A DNA stretch of 64,000 nucleotides from Spongiibacter pelagi (GCF_014705705.1 NZ_JACXLD010000007.1:118796-182795); one strand, 5' to 3'. Counted from the stretch's first letter, positions 35,281 through 45,574 are shown. Translations and numbers: made by a program. The notes: generated by a model not told the origin, from the letters alone.

Positions 35281-37962
35281 ATGGACCATAACAACGATCC
35301 GCGTCTGGACAACGACCCGCGCCTAGATGCCGACCCCCAGGAAACCCAAGAATGGCTTGAAGCCATGGATGGTGTGCTTGCCAATAGTGGCAAAGAGCGC
35401 GCCTCCTTCCTGATGAAGCGTGTGACCAAGCACGCGACTCGCCAAGGCGTGGATATGCCTTCGGCGATTACCACTTCTTTCCGCAATACGATCGACCCCA
35501 GTGAAGAAAAACGCATGCCCGGCGACCTGTTTATGGAGCGCCGGATTCGCTCACTGATTCGTTGGAATGCCATGGCCATGGTAATGCGGGCCAATAACAA
35601 TAACGATGCGCTGGGTGGCCATATCGCCAGCTTCTCGTCTTCGGCCACGCTTTACGATGTGGGCTTTAACTATTTCTTTCGCGGCGGCGACAAAGCTGAC
35701 CTGATTTACTATCAAGGTCATAGCTCCCCCGGTATGTATGCCCGTTCGTTTCTGGAAGGGCGTTTGAATGAAGAACAACTAGACAGCTTCCGCCGCGAAG
35801 TCGATGGCGGCGGTTTGTCGTCTTATCCCCACCCTTGGTTGATGCCGGATTATTGGCAATTTCCCACGGTAAGTATGGGCTTGGGGCCGATTCAGGCGAT
35901 CTATCAAGCTCACGTTATGAAGTATCAGCAGAGCCGGGGCTTGGCCGATCACGGCGACCGTAAAGTGTGGTGCTTTATGGGTGACGGCGAATGTGACGAG
36001 CCAGAATCCTTGGGCGCCATTGCCTTGGCGGGTCGCGAAGGCTTGGACAACCTGACCTTTGTCATTAACTGTAATTTGCAGCGCCTCGATGGCCCGGTGC
36101 GCGGCAACGGCAAAATTATTCAGGAGCTGGAAGGGGTTTTCCGGGGTGCCGGCTGGAATGTTATTAAAGTGGTTTGGGGTCGCCTCTGGGATCAGTTGTT
36201 AGAACGCGATAAAACCGGCTTGCTGCGTCGCCGCATGAATGAAGTGGTCGACGGCGAGCTGCAAAATTATAAAGCCAACGGCGGGGCTTACACCCGCGAA
36301 CATTTCTTTGGTAAATATCCTGAGTTGTTGGAACTGGTTAAAGACTTGTCTGACGACGACATCATGTATTTGAATCGCGGCGGTCACGACCCTTACAAAG
36401 TCTATGCGGCCTATGCACAGGCGGCGGCGACCAAGGGCCAGCCCACCGTTGTGCTGGCAATGACAGTAAAAGGCTACGGTCTGGGTGAGAGCGGTGAGGC
36501 GCAAAACGAAGCCCACTCTGTGAAAAAACTGGATCTGGCCTCGCTCAAAAAATTCCGCGATCGCTTTGGTATTCCCATCAAAGATGAAGATCTAAAAGAT
36601 GTGCCTTACTACCGGCCACCGGCTGACAGTCCGGAAATGGTGTATATGCACAAGCGCCGCCAAGAGCTGGGTGGTTATCTGCCTGCCCGCAATGCCGAGT
36701 TTGACGCACTGGATATTCCCGCGCTGGACAAATTCGCGGCGCAACTTAAGGGCAGTGGTGAGCGTGAAATTTCCACCACCATGGCTTTTGTGCGGATGCT
36801 GTCTACGCTGGTAAAAGACAAATCTATCGGCAAACAAATTGTGCCGATCGTGCCCGATGAAGCGCGTACCTTTGGTATGGAAGGCATGTTCCGCCAGCTT
36901 GGTATTTACTCCTCGCAAGGTCAGCGCTACACCCCGCAAGATGCGGGTCAGATTATGTATTACAAAGAATCGAAAGACGGCCAGATTCTGGAAGAAGGGA
37001 TCACCGAGTCCGGCGCGTTCTCCGCGTGGTTAGCGGCGGCAACCAGCTACGCCAACCACCGCTACCCCATGATTCCGTTCTATATCTTCTACTCCATGTT
37101 CGGCTTTCAGCGGGTGATGGATTTGACTTGGGCAGCGGGGGATTCCCAAGCGCGGGGCTTCCTGCTCGGCGCGACCTCGGGCCGCACAACCCTGAATGGT
37201 GAAGGTTTGCAGCACCAAGATGGCCACAGTCACTTAATGGCCAATATGATTCCCAACTGTGTGTCTTACGATCCTACCTATTCCTATGAATTGGCAGTGA
37301 TTATTCAAGACGGTATTCGCCGCATGTATCAGGACAAGGAAAACCTGTTCTACTACGTGACGGTGATGAACGAAAACTACACGCATCCCGATATGCCAGA
37401 AGGCTGTGAAGAAGGCATTATCAAAGGCCTGTATTTGCTGAAGCCGACCGCCAGCAAAAAACCAAAACTGAAAGTGCAATTGATGGGCAGCGGTACCATT
37501 TTGCGTGAAGTGGAAGCGGCGGCAGAGCTGCTGAAAAAAGACTTTAAAGCAGAGGCTTCGGTGTGGAGCGCCACCAGTATTAATTTACTGAGTCGAGATG
37601 GTCAGGATTGTGAACGCTGGAATTTACTGCATCCTGAAGATGCACCGCGAGTGCCCTATGTTACGCAAATGTTGAATGGCGATGCCGCGCCAGTGGTGTG
37701 TGCAACGGATTACATCAAAGCCTATGGTGAACAGCTGCGGCCATTTATTAAGGGGCGTTACACGGTGCTGGGTACCGATGGTTTTGGCCGCTCAGACACC
37801 CGGGCCAAACTGCGTTACCACTTTGAGGTGGATCGCTACTATATTGTTTTGGCAGCGCTTAAAGCACTGGCTGATGAGGGCAAAATTCCAATGTCTGAAG
37901 TGACCAAGGCCATGACCTTGTACAGCATCAATCCAGACAAACCCAATCCACTGTATTGCTAA
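35281..37962 (+). CDS. aceE: Pyruvate dehydrogenase E1 component (homodimeric)
   Basis: An 893-residue E1 of the proteobacterial AceE type that decarboxylates pyruvate with thiamine diphosphate. Typical segments are DPQETQEWLEAMDGVL at the N-terminus, the TPP motif GDGECDEPESLGAI, and the C-terminal KGRYTVLGTDGFGRSDTR. ATG 35281 with AAGGA upstream is preferred over GTG 35275. It is 14 bases upstream of aceF and forms the usual aceEF operon. Confidence 0.96.
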   Translation: MDHNNDPRLDNDPRLDADPQETQEWLEAMDGVLANSGKERASFLMKRVTKHATRQGVDMPSAITTSFRNTIDPSEEKRMPGDLFMERRIRSLIRWNAMAMVMRANNNNDALGGHIASFSSSATLYDVGFNYFFRGGDKADLIYYQGHSSPGMYARSFLEGRLNEEQLDSFRREVDGGGLSSYPHPWLMPDYWQFPTVSMGLGPIQAIYQAHVMKYQQSRGLADHGDRKVWCFMGDGECDEPESLGAIALAGREGLDNLTFVINCNLQRLDGPVRGNGKIIQELEGVFRGAGWNVIKVVWGRLWDQLLERDKTGLLRRRMNEVVDGELQNYKANGGAYTREHFFGKYPELLELVKDLSDDDIMYLNRGGHDPYKVYAAYAQAAATKGQPTVVLAMTVKGYGLGESGEAQNEAHSVKKLDLASLKKFRDRFGIPIKDEDLKDVPYYRPPADSPEMVYMHKRRQELGGYLPARNAEFDALDIPALDKFAAQLKGSGEREISTTMAFVRMLSTLVKDKSIGKQIVPIVPDEARTFGMEGMFRQLGIYSSQGQRYTPQDAGQIMYYKESKDGQILEEGITESGAFSAWLAAATSYANHRYPMIPFYIFYSMFGFQRVMDLTWAAGDSQARGFLLGATSGRTTLNGEGLQHQDGHSHLMANMIPNCVSYDPTYSYELAVIIQDGIRRMYQDKENLFYYVTVMNENYTHPDMPEGCEEGIIKGLYLLKPTASKKPKLKVQLMGSGTILREVEAAAELLKKDFKAEASVWSATSINLLSRDGQDCERWNLLHPEDAPRVPYVTQMLNGDAAPVVCATDYIKAYGEQLRPFIKGRYTVLGTDGFGRSDTRAKLRYHFEVDRYYIVLAALKALADEGKIPMSEVTKAMTLYSINPDKPNPLYC

Positions 37963-37976
37963 GGAAGGAGAATATT

Positions 37977-39626
37977 ATGGGTATTGAAACCATTAAAATT
38001 CCCGACCTCGGCGGCGGCGATGGGGTTGAGGTGATTGAAGTTTGTGTTGCGGTAGGCGACACCGTTGCGGCTGAGGATTCCTTGCTGGTATTGGAATCTG
38101 ATAAGGCTAGCATGGAAGTGCCTGCACCAATGGCGGGGGTGGTGAAAGCCATATCGCTAAAAGTGGGTGATACCGTTAACGAGGGTGATGTCATTCTTGA
38201 GCTAGAAGTAAAAGCAGAGATAGAAGGTGCCTCCGCTAGCGCGCCTGTATCTGAGAAAGCTGCCCCCGAGCCGGTAGCGCCACAAAACACACCAGAGCCC
38301 GCAGCTGCACCAGCGCCTGAGAAAACGGCAGTGGTAAGTGCTGAGCAAGAGGTTGTGGTGCCGGATATTGGCACCGGTGATCAAGTTGAATTAATCGAAC
38401 TTTGCGTTGCCGTGGGTGATGAGCTTGAAGAAGGCGATTCACTGGTTGTGCTGGAATCCGACAAGGCCAGTATGGAAGTTCCGGCACCGTTTGCCGGCAC
38501 CGTAAGCGCCATTGCCGTTAAGCTTGGCGACAAGGTGGGGCAGGGCACCCTGCTACTTAAAATGAAAACGGCGGCTGAGCTTTCACCTACTGAACCTTCG
38601 ACAACTGTGGAGGCAAGCTCGGCACCGGTTGCAGAAGCGCCAGTTTCAACTCCAACCTCAACTCCTGTTTCAGCACCCGCTCCCGTTCAAGAAACGGCTT
38701 CAGAGCCTACGGTGGTCAGCCAAGCAGGTGTGTATGCCGGCCCGGCTGTGCGCAAGCTGGCGCGGGAGTTTGGAATTCCTTTAGAGAAGGTGGCCGGCAC
38801 TGGGCCGCGCAATCGCATTGTCAAAGAAGATCTGCACGCCTTTGTGAAAACACTCACTGCAAAGGGGCCGCAATCGGCATCTGCTGGCAGTGGTATTCCC
38901 GCCGTGCCTGAAGTGGATTTTAGCCAGTTTGGTGAAATTGATATTCAGCCGCTCACTAAGCTGCACAAGCTCACCGCGGCAAATATGCACCGCAGTTGGC
39001 TCAATGTGCCGCACGTTACCCAGTACGATGATGCCGATATCACTGAACTGGAAGACTTCCGTAAAGGGCTTAAAGCCGAGGCAGAAAAGCGCGGCGTAAA
39101 AATGACCCCGCTGCCATTCCTGCTAAAAGCAGCGGCTTCGGCTTTGCTGTCGAATCCCAAATTCAACGCTTCGATGTCGGCAGACGGCGAGAATATGGTG
39201 TTTAAAAAATACGTCCATATTGGTATCGCGGTCGATACACCGGCGGGCTTGGTGGTGCCGGTGCTTCGGGATGTTGATAAAAAATCCCTGTGGGAACTGG
39301 CGGCGGAAAGTGCAGAGCTGGCTCAAAAAGCCAAGGATCGCAAACTTAAACCCGCAGATATGCAGGGTGGCTGTTTTACTATTTCCAGCTTGGGTAATAT
39401 CGGCGGCACCGGATTTACGCCGATTATCAATACCCCGGAAGTGGCTATTCTTGGCGTTTCCAAACTGGCCGTAAAACCTGTGTGGGATGGAGCGAATTTT
39501 GTGCCTCGGCAAATGTTGCCGCTCAGTCTTTCCTACGATCACCGCGCGATTAACGGTGCCGATGCCGGTAAGTTCTTTACCGAAATGGGTGCCGTGCTCG
39601 CAGATATTCGGAGACTTTTACTCTGA
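37977..39626 (+). CDS. aceF: Dihydrolipoyllysine-residue acetyltransferase, PDH E2
   Basis: A 549-residue E2 with two lipoyl domains, each carrying ESDKASMEVPA (lipoylated K43 and K163), separated by Ala/Pro-rich linkers. The E1/E3-binding domain (YAGPAVRKLAREFGIPLEKVAGTGPRNRI) is near residue 250, and the catalytic domain ends with SYDHRAINGADAGKF. A strong Shine-Dalgarno (AAGGAAGGAG) sets the start. No E3 (lpd) gene follows, so lipoamide dehydrogenase is elsewhere. Confidence 0.96.
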   Translation: MGIETIKIPDLGGGDGVEVIEVCVAVGDTVAAEDSLLVLESDKASMEVPAPMAGVVKAISLKVGDTVNEGDVILELEVKAEIEGASASAPVSEKAAPEPVAPQNTPEPAAAPAPEKTAVVSAEQEVVVPDIGTGDQVELIELCVAVGDELEEGDSLVVLESDKASMEVPAPFAGTVSAIAVKLGDKVGQGTLLLKMKTAAELSPTEPSTTVEASSAPVAEAPVSTPTSTPVSAPAPVQETASEPTVVSQAGVYAGPAVRKLAREFGIPLEKVAGTGPRNRIVKEDLHAFVKTLTAKGPQSASAGSGIPAVPEVDFSQFGEIDIQPLTKLHKLTAANMHRSWLNVPHVTQYDDADITELEDFRKGLKAEAEKRGVKMTPLPFLLKAAASALLSNPKFNASMSADGENMVFKKYVHIGIAVDTPAGLVVPVLRDVDKKSLWELAAESAELAQKAKDRKLKPADMQGGCFTISSLGNIGGTGFTPIINTPEVAILGVSKLAVKPVWDGANFVPRQMLPLSLSYDHRAINGADAGKFFTEMGAVLADIRRLLL

Positions 39627-39668
39627 CTTTAATCACCACTTTATAGAAATGTCCTTCTTGAGCCGCTT

Positions 39669-40394
39669 ATGAAAATAAATTGCGATATGGGGGAAGGTTT
39701 TGGTGCTTGGCAAATGGGCGCCGATGACCAGCTGATGCCGCATATTGATATGGCCAATATCGCGTGTGGTTTGCACGCCTCTGACCCGGTTACGATGGCG
39801 GATTGTGTGGCCTTGGCGGTATCGCACAAGGTCTCTATTGGCGCCCATCCCGGCTATCCGGATTTACTCGGCTTTGGTCGAAGAGATTTCCCAATTGAAG
39901 GAAAAGAGCTGGAAAGCACGGTGTTGTATCAGCTTGGTGCCCTTGAAGGGATTTGTCGTGCCCACGGTGCGCAGTTGGATTACATCAAACCTCACGGCGC
40001 GCTCTACAACAAAATGATGCGTGATGCGGCGACCTTTGAAACCCTGTTAAATGCGGTGCGTTGTTTTAACGCGAATTTGCCCTTGGTTATTCAAGCGGGC
40101 AGTGTTGAGGCGAATGCTCGGCGACGCGAGCAGGCGGATAAGCTTGGGGTTCAACTTTGGTTCGAAGCCTTTGCTGATCGCAGCTATGAAAATGATGGTT
40201 CTTTAACACCGCGTACCGTTGAGGGTGCCGTGCATAACTCGGTGGAAAAAATCATCTTGCAGGCTAGGCAAATTCTTAATGAAGGCACCGTACTCAGTCG
40301 GCAGGGAGATTGCCTGACATTGGCGGCCGATACCCTTTGTTTGCACGGAGATAATCCTCTCTGTGTCGAGGCTGCGCCATTGATCCGGAGTTAA
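39669..40394 (+). CDS. pxpA: 5-oxoprolinase subunit A
   Basis: A 241-residue LamB/YcsF-family protein. With PxpB and PxpC it hydrolyses 5-oxoproline, a spontaneous product of glutamine, to glutamate with ATP. Marks are the N-terminal INCDMGEGFGAWQMG, ANIACGLHASDP and YIKPHGALYNKM. It is first of three tightly spaced pxp genes and may be co-transcribed with aceEF, 42 bases upstream. Confidence 0.94.
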   Translation: MKINCDMGEGFGAWQMGADDQLMPHIDMANIACGLHASDPVTMADCVALAVSHKVSIGAHPGYPDLLGFGRRDFPIEGKELESTVLYQLGALEGICRAHGAQLDYIKPHGALYNKMMRDAATFETLLNAVRCFNANLPLVIQAGSVEANARRREQADKLGVQLWFEAFADRSYENDGSLTPRTVEGAVHNSVEKIILQARQILNEGTVLSRQGDCLTLAADTLCLHGDNPLCVEAAPLIRS

Positions 40395-40399
40395 GCTCG

Positions 40400-41122
40400 G
40401 TGCTTGGTATTGAAAAAGTTAGCGTTGAAGTGCTTAGCGAACAAACCGGCATTATTTATTTCGGCAATGCGATTTCCAGTGAGATTTCAAATCAGGTTTT
40501 AAAAGCAGATCAGGTCTTGTCGACCTTGTTTGGTGAGGCCTTAATCGACACGATTCCCGCCTATTGCAGTTTGCATTTCACACTGAATCCATTGCGCTTA
40601 AATATTCTTTCAGCTTGTGCCCTGCTGCGGGAAAAATTGCCGGAACTGCTGGCGCAGCAAGACTCAAAATCGGATTCGCAGCTGTCGCGCACTCATATTA
40701 TTCCGGTGTTTTATCACCCGGATGTTGGGCCTGATTTAAATGATGTGTCGGTGCAAGCCGGTTTGAGCATAGAGCAAATAATTGCGCTTCATACCGCTAA
40801 TGTTTACCGGGTTTACGCCATAGGCTTTGCGCCCGGCTTTTGCTTTCTCGGTTCGCTTGATCCGCAATTACAGCTGCCGAGACGGGACACGCCCAGAACA
40901 AAAGTACCTGCCGGGAGTGTGGCGATTGCCGCCGAGCAGACGGCGGTTTACCCCTGTGAAACACCGGGCGGGTGGCATTTATTAGGCCGCACGGCGGTGG
41001 ATATGTTGGCGCGCTGTCAGGATCAGAATGATGGCATACGCGTGGGTGACACCATTCAGTTTTCCGCCATCACTCGCAATGAATTTTTAAAGCAGGGCGG
41101 CGATGACTGCCCGCTGGTGTAA
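40400..41122 (+). CDS. pxpB: 5-oxoprolinase subunit B (KipI-like)
   Basis: A 240-residue PxpB/KipI-family protein. The family signatures AIGFAPGFCFLG, PRRDTPRTKVPAGSVAIA and CETPGGWHLLGRT are all present. The start is GTG 40400, five bases after pxpA. It forms a complex with PxpC; in Bacillus the homologue was first known as an inhibitor of kinase KinA. Confidence 0.94.
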   Translation: MLGIEKVSVEVLSEQTGIIYFGNAISSEISNQVLKADQVLSTLFGEALIDTIPAYCSLHFTLNPLRLNILSACALLREKLPELLAQQDSKSDSQLSRTHIIPVFYHPDVGPDLNDVSVQAGLSIEQIIALHTANVYRVYAIGFAPGFCFLGSLDPQLQLPRRDTPRTKVPAGSVAIAAEQTAVYPCETPGGWHLLGRTAVDMLARCQDQNDGIRVGDTIQFSAITRNEFLKQGGDDCPLV

Positions 41123-41128
41123 ATACCA

Positions 41129-42049
41129 ATGAGCTTTACGATTAAAAAAGCGGGCCCGCTTACTCTTTTACAAGATGCGGGTCGCTTTGGATTTCAACAC
41201 ATCGGTATCGGCGTGGGTGGCCCTGCTGATGAGCGCGCGTTTGCGTGGGCGAATCACCTGTTGAGCAATCCTTACAACACGGCCACTTTGGAAATCACAC
41301 TCGGCCCTTTTGAATTGCTTGCCAATGCCGCTACGCAAATTGCACTGGCCGGCGCGGATATGGCTGCCACGCTTAATGGCAAAGCAATTGCGAACTGGAG
41401 TACTCACACCCTATCCGCTGGCGACACTCTGTTTTTGTATCCAGCAAAACAAGGTTTGCGCGCCTATCTTGCCGTGGTAGGTGGGTTTCATTGTCAGCCA
41501 GTGTTTGGCAGTTGCAGTACCGCAATGCGAGAAAAATTGGGCGGCTTAAGCGGCCAAGGGGCGGCGATTAAATCGGGTGATTCTTTGGAATTTACGGCTT
41601 CCGCACAGCGCTTAAAACGACAAGTTCCCCCTGATTTTATACCGGACTATACCGCACCGCTCAGCTTAGGCTTATTGCCTAGCTATCAATATGGGCAATT
41701 TACAAACGCTGCGCTTGACGTGTTTTTGAACAATGAATTTCAGGTGAGCGCAGAGAGTAACCGCATGGGCTACCGCCTAAACGGCCCGGCGGTTGAGGCG
41801 CCGCAGGGTGAGTTGGTATCTGAAGGAATTTCCCTGGGCGCAATTCAGATTACTCCGGCAGGTCAGCCCATAGTTTTGCTACAAGATCGGCAAACCATGG
41901 GTGGCTATCCCAAAATTGGTTGTATCTCTGCGCTAGATGCGGCGCGCTTGGGGCAGTGTCGCCCCGGAAGCCGGCTGCGTTTTTATTTGAGCAAGATGGA
42001 AGACGCAATAGGCGAGCGGGAGCGATTTAATCGATTTTTTGGCGTTTAA
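41129..42049 (+). CDS. pxpC: 5-oxoprolinase subunit C (KipA-like)
   Basis: A 306-residue PxpC/KipA biotin-dependent-carboxyltransferase-like protein. Marks include LTLLQDAGRFGFQHIGIGVGGPADERAF near the N-terminus, SNRMGYRLNGP, and LLQDRQTMGGYPKI near the C-terminus. It completes the pxpABC set, with 6 bases after pxpB. Confidence 0.94.
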   Translation: MSFTIKKAGPLTLLQDAGRFGFQHIGIGVGGPADERAFAWANHLLSNPYNTATLEITLGPFELLANAATQIALAGADMAATLNGKAIANWSTHTLSAGDTLFLYPAKQGLRAYLAVVGGFHCQPVFGSCSTAMREKLGGLSGQGAAIKSGDSLEFTASAQRLKRQVPPDFIPDYTAPLSLGLLPSYQYGQFTNAALDVFLNNEFQVSAESNRMGYRLNGPAVEAPQGELVSEGISLGAIQITPAGQPIVLLQDRQTMGGYPKIGCISALDAARLGQCRPGSRLRFYLSKMEDAIGERERFNRFFGV

Positions 42050-42136
42050 TATTCGCTAAAAATTTTTGTAGACGAAATTTTCGCGCCGAGCGCATAATCG
42101 CCACACCTACCACTCCAATGACAGTGCGGTGATTTT

Positions 42137-44044
42137 ATGCGTTCTAATATCCAGAGGGCGTTATCAGTGCTGTTTGCAGTACTGGCAATGAGTTTTTCAA
42201 ACTTGGCCAGTGCAGCAACATTGAGCTTTAGTACTCCCGACTCACGCCTAGAGGCGGGAAGCCAAGTTAAGGGTACGGTGAGCCTGCCATTACCAACCGT
42301 AGAGCCGATTGTTTTTTCTTTAAAGAGCTCGCATCCCTCAATTGCGGAAGTGCCATCCACGGTCACTATTGCGAAACGCTCAAACCGCGCTTTCTTTACA
42401 GTGAAGACAGTTAAGGGGCAAATCGCGGATACCACCGTGACAATCACGTTGGATACTGTGCCGCCCAATCCGAAGGTGAAACCGGTAACGGCGAGCTTGA
42501 GAGTTCTTCGGGAGCCGCAGGTGTCTGCCATTACCTTTGAGCCTGCGCAGGCCTCGTCAGGCCAAGCGGTGGTAGGCAAAGTGACACTGTCGCGGGCGGT
42601 GGCAACGGGGGGCGTGACTGTACCGTTGCGGAGTCCTGATGGATCGAGTCTGCGCTTACCAAGTTCAGTTTCGGTGCCTGCAGGTGCAAACTTTGTGAAT
42701 TTCAATATTACTGCTCCGGTGGTAACGCAGCTGCGCACGATCGGTGTCGAGGCGCCACTGGGAGGCGTTGTTCAGGCGGGCTTTCTGCGTGTGGAGCCGG
42801 CTCCCTTGGCAATAGCTTCGTTCACCTTGCCGGCTGAAATTTTCTCAGAGGGAACGGCCGGGCAAGGGCGGATCACACTGAATCGTCCGCTTACTCGAAA
42901 CTTTAGCGACCCAATTACGCTGGCTTCTGATAATGCCAATGTCACCGTTAATGCCACTGTTCTTGGGCGCTCGGGCGATACCGTTATCACCTTTCCGGTT
43001 ACTGTGCGCAATATTCCCGCCGGCTCACCTTCGGTGCCTTTCAAAATCAGCGCTACTTTGGGTGACTCTGTAAAAAGCGCAACATCAAAGGCTCTCGGTC
43101 GTCAGGTCTTGGTTGATCGGGTCGCCGTACCTCCGGCGCAATCGGTGGTGAGTGGGCAAAATCCAACAGAGGGGCAGGTCTTTCTCAGTGTTGCTTCCTT
43201 AGAGCCTACGGAAGTGATTCTGCTAAGTTCTAGCCTCCATCTTGAAGTGCCGGCCACGGTGAAAGTGCCGGCAAACCAGGTTATGGCTACTTTCCCCGTT
43301 ACTGGAAAGGGTTTGGCAACAGGCGCGGCATCGGTAACCGCAGTATTAAGTGCTCGCCTGAATGGCGGTAATCAGCGAATAGTAAATGTGATTGTTCGTT
43401 CACCAGAGGCACTGGTTGCGCGCGTGGAGGCTCCTGCAACGATCCTGTCGGATGCGCCACCTCAAAACGGGCAGGTGACCCTTGAGGGGCCGAGTCAATC
43501 TGCAACCTCCGTTGCCTTGCGGTCGAACTTTCAACCGCTAAGAGTGCCGGCATCGGTTGTGATTCCTGCGGGGCAGACCGTCGGCATATTCCCGATCAGC
43601 GCCTCAGGTATAGCTGAGGGGGCGCGGCCTTTCAGCGGCACTATTTCGGCCTCAACACCCGTTCCGGGCAGTGCCGTCAGAACCGCGAGTGTAAGCGTAA
43701 CCGCTCCGCCGCCTTCTATTACCATTCGCGAGCTGGCGTTTACTCCTCCCGGGCCACTAACGGCGCCATCTTCTACTACGGGAAATGTGACCTTGAGTGG
43801 TCCCGCGCCAGCAGGTGGAACTCGCGTGTTTGTTGGTGTGGTTCAGGGGCACAGTTTCACCAGTGTCTCGCCAAATGCAGTGACGATTCCTGCTGGTGCC
43901 ACGACAGGGCAGTTTCAGGTGCACGTAACAACCGATATTCGCAGCGATGCATCCAGAACACCAATGGATGCAGGGCTTAGCTGTATTTCCACGAACATTG
44001 GCTCACAGGTTGGCGTGCGATCATGTGTAAGTGTAGGAAAATAG
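42137..44044 (+). CDS. Secreted protein with about six Ig-like repeats
   Basis: A 635-residue protein with a signal peptide (cleavage likely after ASA, residue 26) and no obvious anchor. The rest is about six units of roughly 85-100 residues, each with a strand pattern containing VPAxVxVPAGxxxxxFPV and a GQVTL- or GKVTL-like strand, for example near residues 170, 380 and 485. This is typical of bacterial beta-sandwich (Ig-like) repeats in surface or secreted proteins. Two Cys pairs are near the C-terminus (LSCIS, RSCVS). No enzyme domain or sorting tail is seen, and the function is unknown. Confidence 0.75.
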   Translation: MRSNIQRALSVLFAVLAMSFSNLASAATLSFSTPDSRLEAGSQVKGTVSLPLPTVEPIVFSLKSSHPSIAEVPSTVTIAKRSNRAFFTVKTVKGQIADTTVTITLDTVPPNPKVKPVTASLRVLREPQVSAITFEPAQASSGQAVVGKVTLSRAVATGGVTVPLRSPDGSSLRLPSSVSVPAGANFVNFNITAPVVTQLRTIGVEAPLGGVVQAGFLRVEPAPLAIASFTLPAEIFSEGTAGQGRITLNRPLTRNFSDPITLASDNANVTVNATVLGRSGDTVITFPVTVRNIPAGSPSVPFKISATLGDSVKSATSKALGRQVLVDRVAVPPAQSVVSGQNPTEGQVFLSVASLEPTEVILLSSSLHLEVPATVKVPANQVMATFPVTGKGLATGAASVTAVLSARLNGGNQRIVNVIVRSPEALVARVEAPATILSDAPPQNGQVTLEGPSQSATSVALRSNFQPLRVPASVVIPAGQTVGIFPISASGIAEGARPFSGTISASTPVPGSAVRTASVSVTAPPPSITIRELAFTPPGPLTAPSSTTGNVTLSGPAPAGGTRVFVGVVQGHSFTSVSPNAVTIPAGATTGQFQVHVTTDIRSDASRTPMDAGLSCISTNIGSQVGVRSCVSVGK

Positions 44045-44075
44045 TGGTGTGGTCGCGCTAAAGCGCGTCACCACT
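44043..44075 (+). terminator. Strong hairpin at the end of the repeat-protein gene
   Basis: AGTGGTG pairs with CACCACT, and inside them CGCGCT pairs with AGCGCG around two bases. The hairpin begins on the stop codon. No T-run follows, so it may work with Rho or protect the mRNA end rather than act as a classical intrinsic terminator. Confidence 0.55.
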
Positions 44076-44224
44076 GCTTTGCTTAAGTAATTAGAGGATG
44101 AGTATTTTTCCTTCATCCCTGTTTATGGAATTGACAGAGGGTGAGAATCCATTTGGAGGAGAGGTTTTTTGTGTCAATGTCTGTAGATTTATTAGTCAGA
44201 TATTTTCAGGGATAGGAAAGACAC

Positions 44225-45574
44225 ATGCGGCTACTCAGCTCTGTTGACTACATGTTCGTTCGCCTGGAGACGCCGAACACGCCGATGCATATCGGTGCCG
44301 TTGCAACGTTTAAGCTTCCCGAGGATGCGGGGCCTACCTATGTTCGGGATCTACGAGACGCCATCGGCACGATGGAGGAGCGACCTTTTCCGTTCAACGC
44401 TGTTATCTCGCCGGGGCTGGCCGGTTTGGCTGCGCGGTGGCAGGATGTTCGACCAGACCCGAGTTATCATGTGAGGCTTTCCGCGCTTCCTTCTCCCGGC
44501 GGCGAGGCTGAGCTTGGCGCGTTGGTGGAGCTACTGCACTCAAGCCCTCTGGATATGAGCAAGCCGCTATGGGAGTGTCACCTGATCGAGGGTCTCTCAG
44601 ACAATCGCTTTGCACTCTACTTCAAGGCGCATCATGGGGCGGTGGATGGCATGGGCGCCATGAACCTGATCAAGGCTTGGTTCTCCACTGAGCCCAATGG
44701 TACGCCCTTGGGGTTTACTTCGGTCCACAACACGCCCGAAGAAACGGGTGTTACCCGAGCGCTGGTTAAGGCGGTGGCAAGTCGAGCTGCCTCAGGTATT
44801 CGAACGCTGCCGGAGGTGTTGGGTCGCATTGCCAAAATGAGTTGGGGCAAGAACGCTATGGTTCCTGCTTCGCTGAGCACCCCTCGGACACTGTTCAACA
44901 CCAAGCTGACCCGACATCGCCGGGTGAGTACCCAATTGCTTGAGCTCGACCGCCTCAAGTCGGTCGCCAAGGCTACCGGTACTACCGTTAATGATGTGCT
45001 ACTCGCCAGCGTGAGTGGCGCATTGCGCCGCTATCTTATGGAAGCCGGTGCTTTGCCTAATAACAGTTTGACGGTCTCGATTCCGGTTGGCTTTGACCGC
45101 GATGAAACCACGCTCAACGCAGCGGCGGGCTTCGTTGCGCCGATTGGCACCGAGATCGCCGATCCTTTGGAGCGAGTCAAGCGTATCTCCGCTGCCACCA
45201 AGCGTGGAAAGCAGGACATGCTTTCGATGTCGAGCGAGGCCCAACAGCAGTTCACTTTACTTGGTCTGGTGCCCTTATTTGCCAGTCAGAAGACGGGCCG
45301 ACTCGTTACACTGCCGCCGCTGTTCAATTTCACAGTAAGCAATGTCGTGCTTTCTCCTGATCCGCTCTACCTTGGAGGGGCGGAGCTGGAGTTGTTCGTT
45401 CCCGCCTCGTTCCTTGTCGACGGTTACGGACTGAACCTCACTCTAGTCGGCTACAACGGCAAAGTCGCTCTGGGGTACATTGGCTGCCGTGACGTGATCC
45501 CCCATCTGCAGCGATTGGGCCCCTTCACCAGCGAGGCCTTTGCGGAACTAGAGAAAGCCGCCGGTCTGGGCTAA
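44225..45574 (+). CDS. Wax ester synthase/diacylglycerol acyltransferase (WS/DGAT)
   Basis: A 449-residue WS/DGAT acyltransferase. It esterifies fatty alcohols or diacylglycerol with acyl-CoA to form storage lipids. The active-site motif H136-H137-GAV-D141-G142 is intact, and the N-terminus LLSSVDYMFVRLETPNTPMHIG and the segments NDVLLASVSGALRRYL and FNFTVSNVVLSP fit the family. It lies alone. By eye its codons look more GC-rich than neighbours, which could mean a different origin. Confidence 0.92.
   Translation: MRLLSSVDYMFVRLETPNTPMHIGAVATFKLPEDAGPTYVRDLRDAIGTMEERPFPFNAVISPGLAGLAARWQDVRPDPSYHVRLSALPSPGGEAELGALVELLHSSPLDMSKPLWECHLIEGLSDNRFALYFKAHHGAVDGMGAMNLIKAWFSTEPNGTPLGFTSVHNTPEETGVTRALVKAVASRAASGIRTLPEVLGRIAKMSWGKNAMVPASLSTPRTLFNTKLTRHRRVSTQLLELDRLKSVAKATGTTVNDVLLASVSGALRRYLMEAGALPNNSLTVSIPVGFDRDETTLNAAAGFVAPIGTEIADPLERVKRISAATKRGKQDMLSMSSEAQQQFTLLGLVPLFASQKTGRLVTLPPLFNFTVSNVVLSPDPLYLGGAELELFVPASFLVDGYGLNLTLVGYNGKVALGYIGCRDVIPHLQRLGPFTSEAFAELEKAAGLG

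Noticed and set aside
42046..42738. A 230-codon minus-strand frame opposite the repeat protein
   Set aside because: It lies antisense to a gene with a signal peptide and clear repeats; its own sequence is rich in Thr/Val runs caused by the repeats and has no family marks.
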